Assembly: GCA_023247085.1 (NCBI GenBank)
Contig: JAHFHC010000002.1
Location: forward strand, 13,206-77,205
DNA: 64,000 nt
Direction: 5' to 3'
DNA from: Microcaldota archaeon
GTDB taxonomy: Archaea; Micrarchaeota; Micrarchaeia; Norongarragalinales; UBA8480
The notes under the pieces were generated by a model. That model was not told the origin of the DNA, ran no database searches, and saw only the letters and a program-made list of their open reading frames with translations. Both the position numbers and the translations under genes were made by a program. This document shows, piece by piece, positions 33,821 to 43,489 of this stretch. Positions within the stretch are counted from its first letter, which is position 1, and each line of letters begins with the position of its first letter.

Positions 33821-35482
33821 ATGGTAGTAGTGTCTTTTCCAACAAATCAACTCAAAAAGAAACTAAAACTCAGTGGCGACTTTCAAAAAACGCTTTCTGA
33901 AACACTATTTAAAATTGGAATGGAACTCGAGTCAATAAATGACGACGAAACCATAATTGACATAGCTGGAGCAGGTAACCGCATTGATGCAGTTTCACTA
34001 GAAGGCCTTGTCAGGATAGTAAATGCATACGTTGGAAACTACGATTTTTATTTTCCAAAAATCACAAAAGGCAAAAACACAATTAATGTAGACAAAAGCG
34101 TAGCCGACATAAGGCCTTACATGGGTAACTTTATTGTGCGCGATATAAACATCGACGATGAGTTACTGACTCGCATAATCAATTACCAAGAAAAAATTGC
34201 CTCTACATTTGGTCGAAACAGAAAAGTAATCGGAATGGGTTTATTCAAATTAACTGAACTAAAGTTTCCACTCCAGTATATTGCCCTTCCTGCAAAACAA
34301 ATTAAATTTGCCCCCCTTGGCTTTGAACAAGAAATGACTGGCGATGAGATCCTAAAAAAGCACGATAAAGGCGCCAAATACGGCGACTTATTCGCCGGGA
34401 AAGATAAGTTACCCATATTGCGCGACGCAAACGGCAAAATCTTAACGATGCCAGGAATAACAAACAGTAATGATCTAGGCCGAGTTGAACCAGGAAAACA
34501 AGACTTATTCATAGAAGCAACTGGCTCAAATCCAACGATGTTAATTCAATTATTAACCGCATGCGCGCTTGACTTCATTGAACTTGGTGGCAAAATAGAA
34601 AGCTGTACTGTAAATTATAATGGCAAAAAAGTAGAATTTCCGCAATTCACTTTTGATAAATACGTGCTTTCAATAAGTGAAATTGAATCAAAATTGGGCT
34701 TATCCCTCTCGTCACAACAAGCAGTTAAACTACTAAAACAAATGATGTTGCCAGCAACTGCAAAAGGCAACTCCGTTTTAGTCGATGTGCCTCGCTTTCG
34801 CTCTGACGTTGTACATAAAGTAGACGTAATAGAAGATGTTGGCAGAGCTTACGGCTTTGACAATTTTTCTCCCCTTGCTCCAACTCAGTATAACTTCGGC
34901 AAAAAACACGGCAAGACGATTTTATTTGATTCAATTATAAGTTCATTTGTAGGACTGGGCTTCCAACAAGTTGTCTCCTTGATTTTAACCGCTAAAAGTG
35001 AAGCAACTACAAAAGCAAATGTTGCGGACAATGGAAAATTTGTCGAATTACACTCAAGCCGGGCACTTGGATTAGATTCATGCCGTCAATCTCTTTTACC
35101 GGGTTTACTTGCAATAGTAGCAAGTAACAAGGGATATTCTTACCCGCAAAAAATATTCGAAGTTGGAGAATGTCTTGAACTTGACAAAAATAATGAAACC
35201 GGTGCATCAACCACTTGGAAAACATCTGGGGTTATAGCTGGTGCAAACCTTGGCTTTGCAGATGCAAAAGCAACAATAGAAGCACTTGGCAGGTGCCTTG
35301 ATGATTACAAACTAAAAATAGAGCCAATGGAAGACAAGCGATTCATAACGGGCAGGTGCGCAAAAGTAACTGGAAAAACCTTCAGCGGCTTATTCGGAGA
35401 ACTTGACCTTCAATTACTCCGCAACCACGGCATAGAAATGCCTTGCACTGCAATGGAAATAGAGCTGAAGCAAAAGAAATAA
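33821..35482 (+). CDS. pheT: Phenylalanyl-tRNA synthetase beta subunit
   Basis: A 553-aa archaeal PheT, lacking the bacterial N-terminal tRNA-binding domain, as expected for archaea. The B3/B4-like region (NFIVRDINIDDELLTRIINYQEKIASTFGRNR), the B5 domain (SISEIESKLGLSLSSQQAVKLLKQM, RSDVVHKVDVIEDVGRAYGF) and a C-terminal class II-like core are visible. ATG 33821 is chosen because it lies 2 nt after pheS and the upstream extension only overlaps pheS. PheS and PheT form the heterotetramer. Confidence 0.95.
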   Translation: MVVVSFPTNQLKKKLKLSGDFQKTLSETLFKIGMELESINDDETIIDIAGAGNRIDAVSLEGLVRIVNAYVGNYDFYFPKITKGKNTINVDKSVADIRPYMGNFIVRDINIDDELLTRIINYQEKIASTFGRNRKVIGMGLFKLTELKFPLQYIALPAKQIKFAPLGFEQEMTGDEILKKHDKGAKYGDLFAGKDKLPILRDANGKILTMPGITNSNDLGRVEPGKQDLFIEATGSNPTMLIQLLTACALDFIELGGKIESCTVNYNGKKVEFPQFTFDKYVLSISEIESKLGLSLSSQQAVKLLKQMMLPATAKGNSVLVDVPRFRSDVVHKVDVIEDVGRAYGFDNFSPLAPTQYNFGKKHGKTILFDSIISSFVGLGFQQVVSLILTAKSEATTKANVADNGKFVELHSSRALGLDSCRQSLLPGLLAIVASNKGYSYPQKIFEVGECLELDKNNETGASTTWKTSGVIAGANLGFADAKATIEALGRCLDDYKLKIEPMEDKRFITGRCAKVTGKTFSGLFGELDLQLLRNHGIEMPCTAMEIELKQKK

Positions 35483-35530
35483 AGTGACAAACTGCGGAAC
35501 TTCGTTAACTTTTTTGAAAATCGGATTATC

Positions 35531-36793
35531 TTATTGTGGCGTAGGTGAAGGGCTTTCAAGTTTAGGATGCCACTCTTCCAAAGCGCGTTTTAAGTCGGCA
35601 TTATAAGCCTTTCCAGCAAGTAAAATTAATTTGCGTGCCGCAGCTAAATCCGCCCCCTCTAGCCTTCTACCCATAGAAATTGCTTTTGCATAATGACGAG
35701 CAGCTATTTCAGGATTCCCTGATTTTAATTGCGTGCGTGCGTCTACAATTGCATTTTTCGCTTCCCTTGCCAATCCTTCTTCAGTAGCTTCGATTTCAAT
35801 TGGTTTGCTTCCTTTTTTTTCATGTTCTGTTTCAACATTGGCAGTGCCAATGGGACTTGCAGGAGTAATGCCAGCTGCGGCTCCACTTGTGCTGTTTGGC
35901 TCAATAGTGTAGTTAGTCATAATAGCCGCTATTTTATTTTTTTTTACATATGCCCCTAGTTTCTCTTCCCAGTTTTTGCCAGGCATTTTTACTAATTCAA
36001 ACAACGGTACGTGTACCGGTCTATTAGAAGTTGTGTCAAGTTTTGCCTCTCCGGTTGTTTCTGGAGTATCACTAACTTCATATTCATCTTTTGGTGGTTT
36101 AGGTTCTACAAATGGGTGAATTGGTACCACTTCTCTTTTACCAAAGTTTCTTAATTCAACTTTAGTAGGTTTAGGCAATTGATTCATGGCAAATGGTACG
36201 CCGAAAGCTAAGAGGCCGCCTAAAGTTAAGGCACCTAATGCATGTCTCACTAGTCCCGGTTTACCTCTCTTTTTTGGTAACAACGCAGAGGCCGCTCTTA
36301 ATGCAACTGCTTCTTCTTTTTGCGTTCTAGGTCGCTGCTTCGGCTTTGAAATTTTAGTGGTATCAGGCGCTGGTTTTGACTCTTTTCGAGTTGGTTTAGG
36401 TGCTGTAGGTACTGAAGGTGTTGGCTTTGTTTTCTCTTTGACTGCAACTACTGCGGCTTGCTTCAAAAAGTGGCTCAATGTAGGTGCTTCAAAATGAGTT
36501 TTTAAACTACGTAAAGCTTCTTTAGCATCGGTTCCACTTGTGATTTTTCTTTCATGGTGTCTAATAAGTTCTCCTGTTCTACTCAAAAATGCTTCAGTTT
36601 TTTTTGCAGTGGTTGCTTCTTTATGCAAACGCGCCATGTGGCTGCCGAGTTCCATTAATCTACTTGCAAACTTAGAATCAGTTTTTGCTCGTTTTGCAAA
36701 TTCAGTAAATAGGTGACCTTTACTTGTTTGTAAAAAACCGTAGCGTGGAATTTTCTTTTCCTCGTAAAATCGCTTTGCATCTTCTCTTCTCAT
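35531..36793 (-). CDS. PRYG-domain membrane protein, paralogue A
   Basis: A 420-aa protein of unknown function. Residues 1-~115 form a helical domain with FYEEKKIPRYGFLQTSKGHLF. A Pro/Lys-rich low-complexity linker (~120-180) follows, then one membrane helix near 190-208 (LGALTLGGLLAFGVPFAM) and an outer region with VPLFELVKMPGKNWEEKL. The C-terminal ~90 residues resemble a TPR-like helix pair (NPEIAARHYAKAISMGRRLEGADLAAARKL). It closely matches the next gene in order and motifs. The two are 14 nt apart and likely arose by tandem duplication. Confidence 0.7.
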   Translation of the reverse strand: MRREDAKRFYEEKKIPRYGFLQTSKGHLFTEFAKRAKTDSKFASRLMELGSHMARLHKEATTAKKTEAFLSRTGELIRHHERKITSGTDAKEALRSLKTHFEAPTLSHFLKQAAVVAVKEKTKPTPSVPTAPKPTRKESKPAPDTTKISKPKQRPRTQKEEAVALRAASALLPKKRGKPGLVRHALGALTLGGLLAFGVPFAMNQLPKPTKVELRNFGKREVVPIHPFVEPKPPKDEYEVSDTPETTGEAKLDTTSNRPVHVPLFELVKMPGKNWEEKLGAYVKKNKIAAIMTNYTIEPNSTSGAAAGITPASPIGTANVETEHEKKGSKPIEIEATEEGLAREAKNAIVDARTQLKSGNPEIAARHYAKAISMGRRLEGADLAAARKLILLAGKAYNADLKRALEEWHPKLESPSPTPQ

Positions 36794-36807
36794 TTTTTAT
36801 CTAGTAC

Positions 36808-37929
36808 CTATTTTGTTTTTTTAAGTTTTTGTTTTGTTTCTTCAACTTTAGCCGCTGGTTTTTGTAGCAAACGATGCCAGTCTTGCATAGCATGTTGAAT
36901 GCTATAGCTTGAATTTGGCTCAGCGATGTTCATCAACGCGTGTGCATGCTCTAAGTCGCTTCCGGTTAATTCTCTACCAAAATAAATTGCGCGCGTGTAA
37001 TGTAACGCCGCCATATCGTAGTTTCCTTTATCCCACTGACTGCGTGCTTTGTTTATTGCCATTTCTGCTCGTTCGGTTAATGCTTTTTCAGTTGGGTCTA
37101 TATCTGGATTTGTAGTTTCTTTTGGCACATATTTCGTTGACACATCAGTTGTGCCGCTTGCGCTTGCAGTGGTGGGCACTGGTTTGTTTAAGTCGGCTGT
37201 GTTATTTGGAGTTGCAGTTGTGAGCACTACCTCGCTTGGTTCAATTGGTTCCTGCGAATAATCCAATATTGAAGCTTTTACGCCGTTTTTGCTTGAATAC
37301 GCTGCGAGTTTATCCGCCCATGTCTTGCCGGGCATTTTTACTATTTTAAACAACGGTACCTCTATTTGTGGCGTGTAAATTGTTGATTCAATTTGAGGAG
37401 GTCTAATTAATTGATTTTCAGGAGTTTTCATTGCTTGGTGCATACCAAATAGTCCACCTGCAATTGCGCTGGCAGTTATTGCTAAGGCGCCGAATGCGCG
37501 CACTAGCCGTTTTGGTTTATTTCTCTGTTGTGGTAAAGCTGCGGTTGGTGTGGCTTTTTCTTGTTTGGCTGGTGTGATTGTTGCAATTGCTGTTTGTTTT
37601 AAGAATTCATTTAATGTGGGTGCTTTAAAGTGTCTATTTAGGCGTCGTAATGCATCTTTAGCATTCGTTCCTTTTGTCATTGTGGTTTCGTGGTGTTTTA
37701 CGAGTTCAATTACTTTTTGTTTAAAGAAGTCGGTTTTGTCTGTAGTAGTTGCTTCTTTGTGTAGGCGTGCTATGTGGGCGCCTAGTGCTGTTAAATCTTT
37801 TGAGAATTGTGGGTCAGTCTTTCCTTGTCTTGCAAATTCAGTAAATAGGTGACCTTTACTTGTTTGTAGAAGGCCGTAACGTGGAATTTTCTTTTCCTCG
37901 TAAAACTGCTTTGCTTCGTTTACTTTCAT
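36808..37929 (-). CDS. PRYG-domain membrane protein, paralogue B
   Basis: A 373-aa protein with the same architecture as its neighbour: FYEEKKIPRYGLLQTSKGHLF, a low-complexity linker, a membrane segment near 150-168 (FGALAITASAIAGGLFGM), VPLFKIVKMPGKTWADKL, and a C-terminal helix pair (NYDMAALHYTRAIYFGRELTGSDLEHAHAL). The N-terminal domains share most residues, while linkers and outer regions differ, suggesting diverging outside partners. ATG 37929 aligns exactly with the start of paralogue A; TTG 37938 is an alternative. Transcription begins upstream of this gene, between it and AMP phosphorylase. Confidence 0.7.
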   Translation of the reverse strand: MKVNEAKQFYEEKKIPRYGLLQTSKGHLFTEFARQGKTDPQFSKDLTALGAHIARLHKEATTTDKTDFFKQKVIELVKHHETTMTKGTNAKDALRRLNRHFKAPTLNEFLKQTAIATITPAKQEKATPTAALPQQRNKPKRLVRAFGALAITASAIAGGLFGMHQAMKTPENQLIRPPQIESTIYTPQIEVPLFKIVKMPGKTWADKLAAYSSKNGVKASILDYSQEPIEPSEVVLTTATPNNTADLNKPVPTTASASGTTDVSTKYVPKETTNPDIDPTEKALTERAEMAINKARSQWDKGNYDMAALHYTRAIYFGRELTGSDLEHAHALMNIAEPNSSYSIQHAMQDWHRLLQKPAAKVEETKQKLKKTK

Positions 37930-37944
37930 TTTTCTCAATAATGT

Positions 37945-39447
37945 TTATACTGTTTCAATTATAATTCCTTCGATTTCAACAACTGGAAACTGCTTAGTTT
38001 GTTCAAGCGCAAACCCTATTTTGTCTTTACTCGTGCCATATAGCGTATATAGTTTTTGTCCTTTTTTCACTTTGTCGCCAGTTTTCACATGTATAATCAT
38101 TCCAACTGTCTTGTTAGCTGGACAGCCTAATATGCGGCAAACGCGCGAAATCGATTTACTGTCAACATGTTGTACTTTGCCGTCTGTTTCAGCAACCACG
38201 TCACTTGTAATTTTAGAAATTTTAATATCTTTTTCAGTTATATCCGGGTCGCCACCTTGAGCGGCTACAATCTCTTTAAACTTCTGGTAAACTTTTCCAC
38301 TGCGCATCTGGTGCAACGCAATCCGGTAACCTTCTTCTTGAGTTGTGCCACGCACCATTCTTAAAACCCTTCCAGCCATAAGGCAAGTTTTTTCGCAAAG
38401 TAACCCGTCGCCGCCTTTTAATACTTTTAGAACTTCTTGCGCTTCTAACCCGGGTCCAATGGCCATGCTGATTGGTTCACTCCCGTCAGTTATAAGCACT
38501 TCAACTTTCATACCTAGTTTTGCACCAAGCGATTGAAAATCTTGAGCTAATTCGCGCGCTTTGTCAACATCAAGTATCTTCGTCCCCCGGCCAATTGGAA
38601 TATCAAGCAAAACGTGCGTTGCCCCTTCGCTTTTCTTCTTTGCTAAAATACTTGCTAACAAAAGTGACTTTGGATCCAAACGAAGCGGGTTACGGATTTT
38701 AATCAACTTGTCATCTGCAACAGCCATGTTGACTGCGCCGCCCCACACTAAGCAACCATTAGTCTTCTTCACTACTTTTTTAATGTCTTGAATAGAAAGC
38801 GAAACCGGACAAAACACTTCCATTGTATCTGCTGTTCCAGACGCACTTGAAATCGCCCTAGTGCACGTTTTTGGAATCGTTATGCCGAGCGAAGCAAGAA
38901 GCGGCACAAGCAAAATGCTCACGCGGTCGCCAGCAACTCCTCCAATTGAATGCTCGCTAACGATTATTTTGCCTTTTTCAAACTCAAGCTTATCTCCAGT
39001 TTCATAAATTGCCTTTGTCAAAGCAGTTGTCTCTTCAGTGTCCATCTCATTAGTGTAAACTCCGGTGATAAACGCGGCTAATTCGGCATTTGAAAGCTTT
39101 TCATCCATTAAATCGCGAATAATAGCGCTGATTTCTTCTTTTGTCAAAGTCTGACCATCGAGTTTGTTTCTAATATAATCGAGACTTTTTGGCCGTTGAG
39201 TTGACTGAATAACCACTTTTTCTCCAGTCTTTACGCCAAGCGCCTGCCCTACTTCTGCCATTAATTCTATTTCGCCAGGCTTAACATAATACTTTGAATA
39301 ATTTACAATTGCAACAATCTCCTTGTTGCGATACTTAACTTTAACTCGGTCTAATAAACTCAAATCAAGCTGTTTTGCCTCCTCTTCACTTAACACAACT
39401 TCGTTTTGGCCTGCTTCAATATCCAAAACCTTTGCAGTGAGATTCAT
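37945..39447 (-). CDS. deoA: AMP phosphorylase (archaeal, DeoA family)
   Basis: A ~500-aa AMP phosphorylase that splits AMP and phosphate into adenine and ribose-1,5-bisphosphate, the first step of the archaeal nucleotide-salvage route feeding isomerase and type III RubisCO. Seen are an N-terminal beta domain, EHSIGGVAGDRVSILLVPLLA, ISSASGTADTMEVF and the C-terminal biotinyl-like lobe. The family N-terminus aligns with MNLTAKVLDIEAGQ (ATG 39447). ATG 39540 would add 31 residues that look non-homologous, so the start is uncertain. No RubisCO or isomerase is in the window. Confidence 0.9.
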   Translation of the reverse strand: MNLTAKVLDIEAGQNEVVLSEEEAKQLDLSLLDRVKVKYRNKEIVAIVNYSKYYVKPGEIELMAEVGQALGVKTGEKVVIQSTQRPKSLDYIRNKLDGQTLTKEEISAIIRDLMDEKLSNAELAAFITGVYTNEMDTEETTALTKAIYETGDKLEFEKGKIIVSEHSIGGVAGDRVSILLVPLLASLGITIPKTCTRAISSASGTADTMEVFCPVSLSIQDIKKVVKKTNGCLVWGGAVNMAVADDKLIKIRNPLRLDPKSLLLASILAKKKSEGATHVLLDIPIGRGTKILDVDKARELAQDFQSLGAKLGMKVEVLITDGSEPISMAIGPGLEAQEVLKVLKGGDGLLCEKTCLMAGRVLRMVRGTTQEEGYRIALHQMRSGKVYQKFKEIVAAQGGDPDITEKDIKISKITSDVVAETDGKVQHVDSKSISRVCRILGCPANKTVGMIIHVKTGDKVKKGQKLYTLYGTSKDKIGFALEQTKQFPVVEIEGIIIETV

Positions 39448-39601
39448 TGTTTCAAAATTTCCCATGTGTATCATGCCTTTTTCGAACCCTTGTTGAGGGG
39501 TATTGACTTGAGTGTTTTTCTTTGTCTTCAACATAACCATTAATAATCTACCGTTAACTCAATACTATCTAGAAATTTATTTGTTCCCATCGGAGATTTT
39601 T

Positions 39602-40696
39602 ATGGATAAACAATACGAAGAACTGCTCGCAAATAGAAACTACGTAATAGAAGAACCAGGCAAAGCGCTGTCAGAAGACGAAAAAGAAATCCTTGCCGTA
39701 CTAGAAGCCAGCCAGCCAAAAATTTACATTGTAGGCACTGGAGGCAGCGGCTGTAACACAGTAAACCGCATGGCTCAAATCGGAATCAAAGGCGCATACA
39801 CTGTTGCCATGAATACCGACGCGCAACACTTACTTCGAATAAAAGCCGACAAACGCCTCTTGCTAGGCAAAAAGAAAACAAAAGGCCTTGGCGCAGGAAG
39901 CAACCCCGCAATTGGAGAAGCAGCTGCACAAGAATCACAAGAAGAAATAAAACAAATCCTAGCAAATGCAGATTTAGTATTCATAACCGGAGGGATGGGT
40001 GGAGGAACTGGAACTGGTTCAGCTCATGTAATTTCCAAAATAGCAAAAGACATAGGTGCAATTGCAATTGGGGTTGTCACGCTCCCATTTTATTCTGAAG
40101 GGCCACGCAGAATGCAAAACGCAGCAGACGGCTTAGGAAAACTACAACGCAACGCCGACACTGTAATTTCAATTCCGAACGACAAATTACTTCAATTTGT
40201 TCCAGATCTGCCACTTAATGCCGCATTCAAAGTAGCGGATAGCATTTTAGTAAATTCAGTTAAAGGAATAACTGAATTAATCACTAAACCAGGTTTAGTG
40301 AACCTAGACTTTGCAGATATGCGCACAATCCTCGAACACGGCGGAGACGCTGTAATTGGACTTGGAGAAGTGAACAACGACGAGACAAAAGACCGTTTGT
40401 TAATCGCAGCTGAAAAAGCGCTAACCTCTCCATTACTTGATATTGACGTTCGAACCGCAGACCGCGCATTAGTGAACATCACTGGAGGGTCAAGCATGAC
40501 TCTAGGCGAAGCAGAAGCAGCTGTTAATGCAATTGCTTCCAAAGTTTCCAAAGACGCTCACATAATTTGGGGCGCAACAATTGACGACACAATGGAAAAA
40601 GGCGGAGTACGCATTTTAGCTGTACTCGCTGGAATAAAACACAAAAGTGAACCAAGCCAACAAACAGAGGCAAATATAGACCTCGATTTCGTGTGA
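39602..40696 (+). CDS. ftsZ: Cell division protein FtsZ
   Basis: A 364-aa tubulin-like GTPase. The GTP-binding GTGGSGCNTVNRM motif is near residues 43-55, the tubulin signature GGMGGGTGTG is near 130-139, and the C-terminal FtsZ domain includes RALVNITGGSSMTLGEAEAAVNAI. The extreme C-terminus is short (QQTEANIDLDFV). ATG 39602 is chosen over 39512 because the upstream stretch is hydrophobic non-homologous sequence. The secE gene follows 10 nt later, the conserved archaeal FtsZ-SecE-Spt5-uL11 order. Confidence 0.96.
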   Translation: MDKQYEELLANRNYVIEEPGKALSEDEKEILAVLEASQPKIYIVGTGGSGCNTVNRMAQIGIKGAYTVAMNTDAQHLLRIKADKRLLLGKKKTKGLGAGSNPAIGEAAAQESQEEIKQILANADLVFITGGMGGGTGTGSAHVISKIAKDIGAIAIGVVTLPFYSEGPRRMQNAADGLGKLQRNADTVISIPNDKLLQFVPDLPLNAAFKVADSILVNSVKGITELITKPGLVNLDFADMRTILEHGGDAVIGLGEVNNDETKDRLLIAAEKALTSPLLDIDVRTADRALVNITGGSSMTLGEAEAAVNAIASKVSKDAHIIWGATIDDTMEKGGVRILAVLAGIKHKSEPSQQTEANIDLDFV

Positions 40697-40706
40697 TAAA
40701 ACTACA

Positions 40707-40883
40707 ATGAGTATATTACAACCTGCATTTGACTTCGTTGAACAAAGCAAACGCGTAGTCAACGTAACTCACAAGCCAAAAGACGAAGAATTCAGGCAAA
40801 TGACGCTCATCACTGGCCTCGGACTAGCCGTAATCGGAATAATTGGATTCATAATTTCCATGGTGGCGCATTTCCTAAGATAA
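40707..40883 (+). CDS. secE: Protein translocase subunit SecE (Sec61 gamma)
   Basis: A 58-aa single-pass membrane protein. An amphipathic N-terminal helix (FDFVEQSKRVVNVTHKPKDEEF) is followed by the membrane helix (TGLGLAVIGIIGFIISMVAHFL). It completes the SecYE channel. Its position between ftsZ and spt5 is the standard archaeal arrangement. Confidence 0.92.
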   Translation: MSILQPAFDFVEQSKRVVNVTHKPKDEEFRQMTLITGLGLAVIGIIGFIISMVAHFLR

Positions 40884-40947
40884 ACGCCAGTACATTTTTT
40901 TATATTTTTTCTACCAAAAACCAAAATTGCAAAAACGTGAAATACAA

Positions 40948-41376
40948 ATGTTATACACCTATCGAGTAACCGCCGGACAAGAAACCATTGTTTCAGACTT
41001 ACTACAGAAAAAAATTGAAAAAACCGGTGCACCAATAAAAGCAATAATAGTTGCGCCACGCTTGCGCGGCTACGTACTAGTAGAAGCACCAGATGACATA
41101 AGCGCCAAGTCAATAATTGCAAATGTCCCACACATTAAAGGCGCATTGCACAAAGCAATGGTAATAGGCGACATCGCAGAATTACTTGAAAGCAAACCAC
41201 AAGAAATCATACTTAACAAAGGCGATTTAGTTGAAATCATAGCAGGTGCATTCAAAGGCGAAAAAGCCAAAGTAGTACGCCTCGACCAAGAAGACGCAAC
41301 AGTTGAACTAATCGAAGTAGCTGTACCAATTCCAGTAACCATCAAAGTAAACACTTTGAAACTAATGCCAAAATAA
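40948..41376 (+). CDS. spt5: Transcription elongation factor Spt5 (NusG family)
   Basis: A 142-aa processivity factor for RNA polymerase, with an NGN domain (MLYTYRVTAGQETIVSDLLQKKI, RGYVLVEAPDD) and a KOW domain (NKGDLVEIIAGAFKGEKAKVVRLD). It pairs with Spt4 (50337). The ATG at 40948 fits the family. It lies between secE and uL11, so transcription and translation genes are co-expressed. Confidence 0.94.
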   Translation: MLYTYRVTAGQETIVSDLLQKKIEKTGAPIKAIIVAPRLRGYVLVEAPDDISAKSIIANVPHIKGALHKAMVIGDIAELLESKPQEIILNKGDLVEIIAGAFKGEKAKVVRLDQEDATVELIEVAVPIPVTIKVNTLKLMPK

Positions 41377-41496
41377 ACTCAACTACGTTTTAGGTATTTT
41401 TGGCCCTCCTGCGAAATCATTATTAATTGTCCATTTCCTACTTACCTAGCTTCTGAGTCTAAAAAAATACGCTTTTAATCTGGAGATGAAATTTAC

Positions 41497-41994
41497 ATGA
41501 CTAACAAAATGACCATACCTGCAATGGTAGAAGCAGGCAAAGCAAGCATGGGCCCACCGTTAGGACCTGCGCTCGGCCCTTCTGGAGTAAACCCCGGTCA
41601 AGTGATTGCAGCAATCAACGAAAAAACAAAAGCATTCGCTGGAATGACTGTACCAATCAAAGTTGTTATTGACAAAGATTCCAAAACATTTGAAATCGAA
41701 GTAGGCACACCCCCAACTTCAAGCTTGATAAAAGGCGAACTCGGCTTAAAAGAGCCAGTTAAAGAAGAAGCTGGAGTAAAAGGCAAAAAAACAATCGGAA
41801 ACCTCTCTTTTGACCAAGTGGTTAAAGTTGCACGAATGAAACGCGATTCAACACTTGCAAAAACACTCAAAGCAGGAGCAATGGAAGTAATGGGTACGTG
41901 CGTTTCACTTGGAGTAACCGTAGAAGGCAAAAAACCACAAGAAGTCCAAGCAGAAGTAAAAGAAGGCAAATGGGATAAACCACTAAAAGAATAA
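41497..41994 (+). CDS. rpl11: Ribosomal protein uL11
   Basis: A 165-aa protein of the stalk base that binds 23S rRNA helix 43/44. Motifs include MVEAGKASMGPPLGPALGPSGVNPGQVI (N-terminal domain), PPTSSLIKGELGL, and a C-terminal domain KTLKAGAMEVMGTCVSLGVTVEGKKPQEVQ. ATG 41497 follows a TGGAGATGA ribosome site by about 10 nt. In most archaea uL1 follows directly; here a minus-strand HD gene lies between. Confidence 0.96.
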   Translation: MTNKMTIPAMVEAGKASMGPPLGPALGPSGVNPGQVIAAINEKTKAFAGMTVPIKVVIDKDSKTFEIEVGTPPTSSLIKGELGLKEPVKEEAGVKGKKTIGNLSFDQVVKVARMKRDSTLAKTLKAGAMEVMGTCVSLGVTVEGKKPQEVQAEVKEGKWDKPLKE

Positions 41995-42040
41995 GCTGTG
42001 CTTTATTCACAACGCGCTGTGTGTTTATTTTTCGTTTTTT

Positions 42041-43348
42041 TTAAACTTTTTCAACTCCGCCGCCCCAAATTGCTGGTGGCACGTGCGGTTGCTTTATCAC
42101 TAGCCGTTTAACAATATGCCTAATGGCTTTGCGTGCGGTTTCTGCTTCTTCATGATGAACTGCTACAAATAGTTTTTTATCTTCTTCAGGCGTTTCGGGC
42201 AAGTAAGTTCTTTCAACTACTTTGCCGCCATCCACAACGCGATACTTTATTTTCTTTTCAAACGAACTAGTTACGTCAACGTAAAATCTATGTTCTTTTA
42301 ACCCAGATCTACGCAATGCCCTTATAATTTTCAAGCGCATTAATGCAAGTTGTGCAGGATTTCTAACTCGGGATTTCAATTGTGTGAAATTCGCTGCAAA
42401 AACCGGAACATAACTGCTGTGCACGTTGTGTTGTTTGAACAGTGGTTCGGCTTCAGGGATATCGCTTTCGCGTAATTTTTTTTCTGCGACATGTTCAATT
42501 TCATGTGTTAAATCTCTAACTGTGACGACTTTTTGGTCAATTGCTTTTTGCAAAGCTCTACGTAACAAGTGGCGTGTTAGCATCAAAAACGGTTGGCCGT
42601 AGAGTTCAGACCAAAATAAGTTTCGATAATCCGAAAATTTGCGAACCGCAGCTTCACCTTCTCTTGTAACACATAATTTTCCTTTATGTAGCCGCAAATT
42701 TTCGATGACTTCTTCAACGTTTCTACCAACGCCAGCTTGTACGTGGGAATACGCGCCGATTTTAAAAGCGTCGCGCTGAAGGTAATCCATTCTATCGGCA
42801 TATTCTGTAATTATTTCGCCCAACCCTTTGCCGCGCATTAATCCAAGCACTTTTTCAAAGTCGAGCCCATGTTTTTTAAGTAAAGCTGGAACTCCGTTTT
42901 CCCTGAGTTTTTTCTCACCAAGTTGCTCGTGATCCATTCCAGTCGATTTCTTTACAATTGGTTCAGAACCATGTGAAAACGCCGAGTGCCCAACGTCGTG
43001 AAGTAAAGCAGCTACGCGCAATTGTTGAATTTGCTTTTGAGATAAGCGTAGCCTTTGCCCTATTCTTCCAGCTAAGTGCATTGCGCCTATTGCATGCTGA
43101 AGCCGATCATGCGAAGCACTAGTATAATACCCTGACAAATCAGCTTCCATTTGATGTACAAATTGCAATCTAGCCACGCTTGGCACGCCTAATAGCGATT
43201 GCTCTACTTTTGTAAGTGTTATCGAGCCATGAATGGCATCATGAAGCGTGTTATCTTCATCGTCAATTAACTCGTGGCCAATTACAGCTAAGCCTTCTCT
43301 TCGCCATAAATCATTTGGCTCTTTTTTTCTGCGCTTGTTTTCAGCCAT
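42041..43348 (-). CDS. HD-domain phosphohydrolase (SAMHD1/dNTPase-like)
   Basis: A 435-aa HD superfamily enzyme. The metal ligands are H85 in DRLQHAIGAMH, the HD pair in LLHDVGHSAFSHG (117-118), and D near 190 in YADRMDYLQRDAF, the full H..HD..D set. The family hydrolyses dNTPs or other nucleotides. No allosteric domain beyond ~300 is recognised. It lies on the opposite strand between uL11 and uL1, interrupting an operon usually unbroken. Confidence 0.9.
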   Translation of the reverse strand: MAENKRRKKEPNDLWRREGLAVIGHELIDDEDNTLHDAIHGSITLTKVEQSLLGVPSVARLQFVHQMEADLSGYYTSASHDRLQHAIGAMHLAGRIGQRLRLSQKQIQQLRVAALLHDVGHSAFSHGSEPIVKKSTGMDHEQLGEKKLRENGVPALLKKHGLDFEKVLGLMRGKGLGEIITEYADRMDYLQRDAFKIGAYSHVQAGVGRNVEEVIENLRLHKGKLCVTREGEAAVRKFSDYRNLFWSELYGQPFLMLTRHLLRRALQKAIDQKVVTVRDLTHEIEHVAEKKLRESDIPEAEPLFKQHNVHSSYVPVFAANFTQLKSRVRNPAQLALMRLKIIRALRRSGLKEHRFYVDVTSSFEKKIKYRVVDGGKVVERTYLPETPEEDKKLFVAVHHEEAETARKAIRHIVKRLVIKQPHVPPAIWGGGVEKV

Positions 43349-43489
43349 GTAGATAGCTACGGCGAAAGCGTTTTAAAGCCGTTCACTTCTTTTTAATGTT
43401 AACTGAGTTGCTTCGCCCGAAGTGACTTTTCTAACAATCGACTATTTTGCTTCGGTGAAATAGAAGGGTTTCAAAAAAGCGTAATTTAT

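Noticed and set aside
40192-40551. A 119-codon minus-strand frame inside ftsZ
   Set aside because: Shadow of the ftsZ coding frame, no start signal and no recognisable motif.
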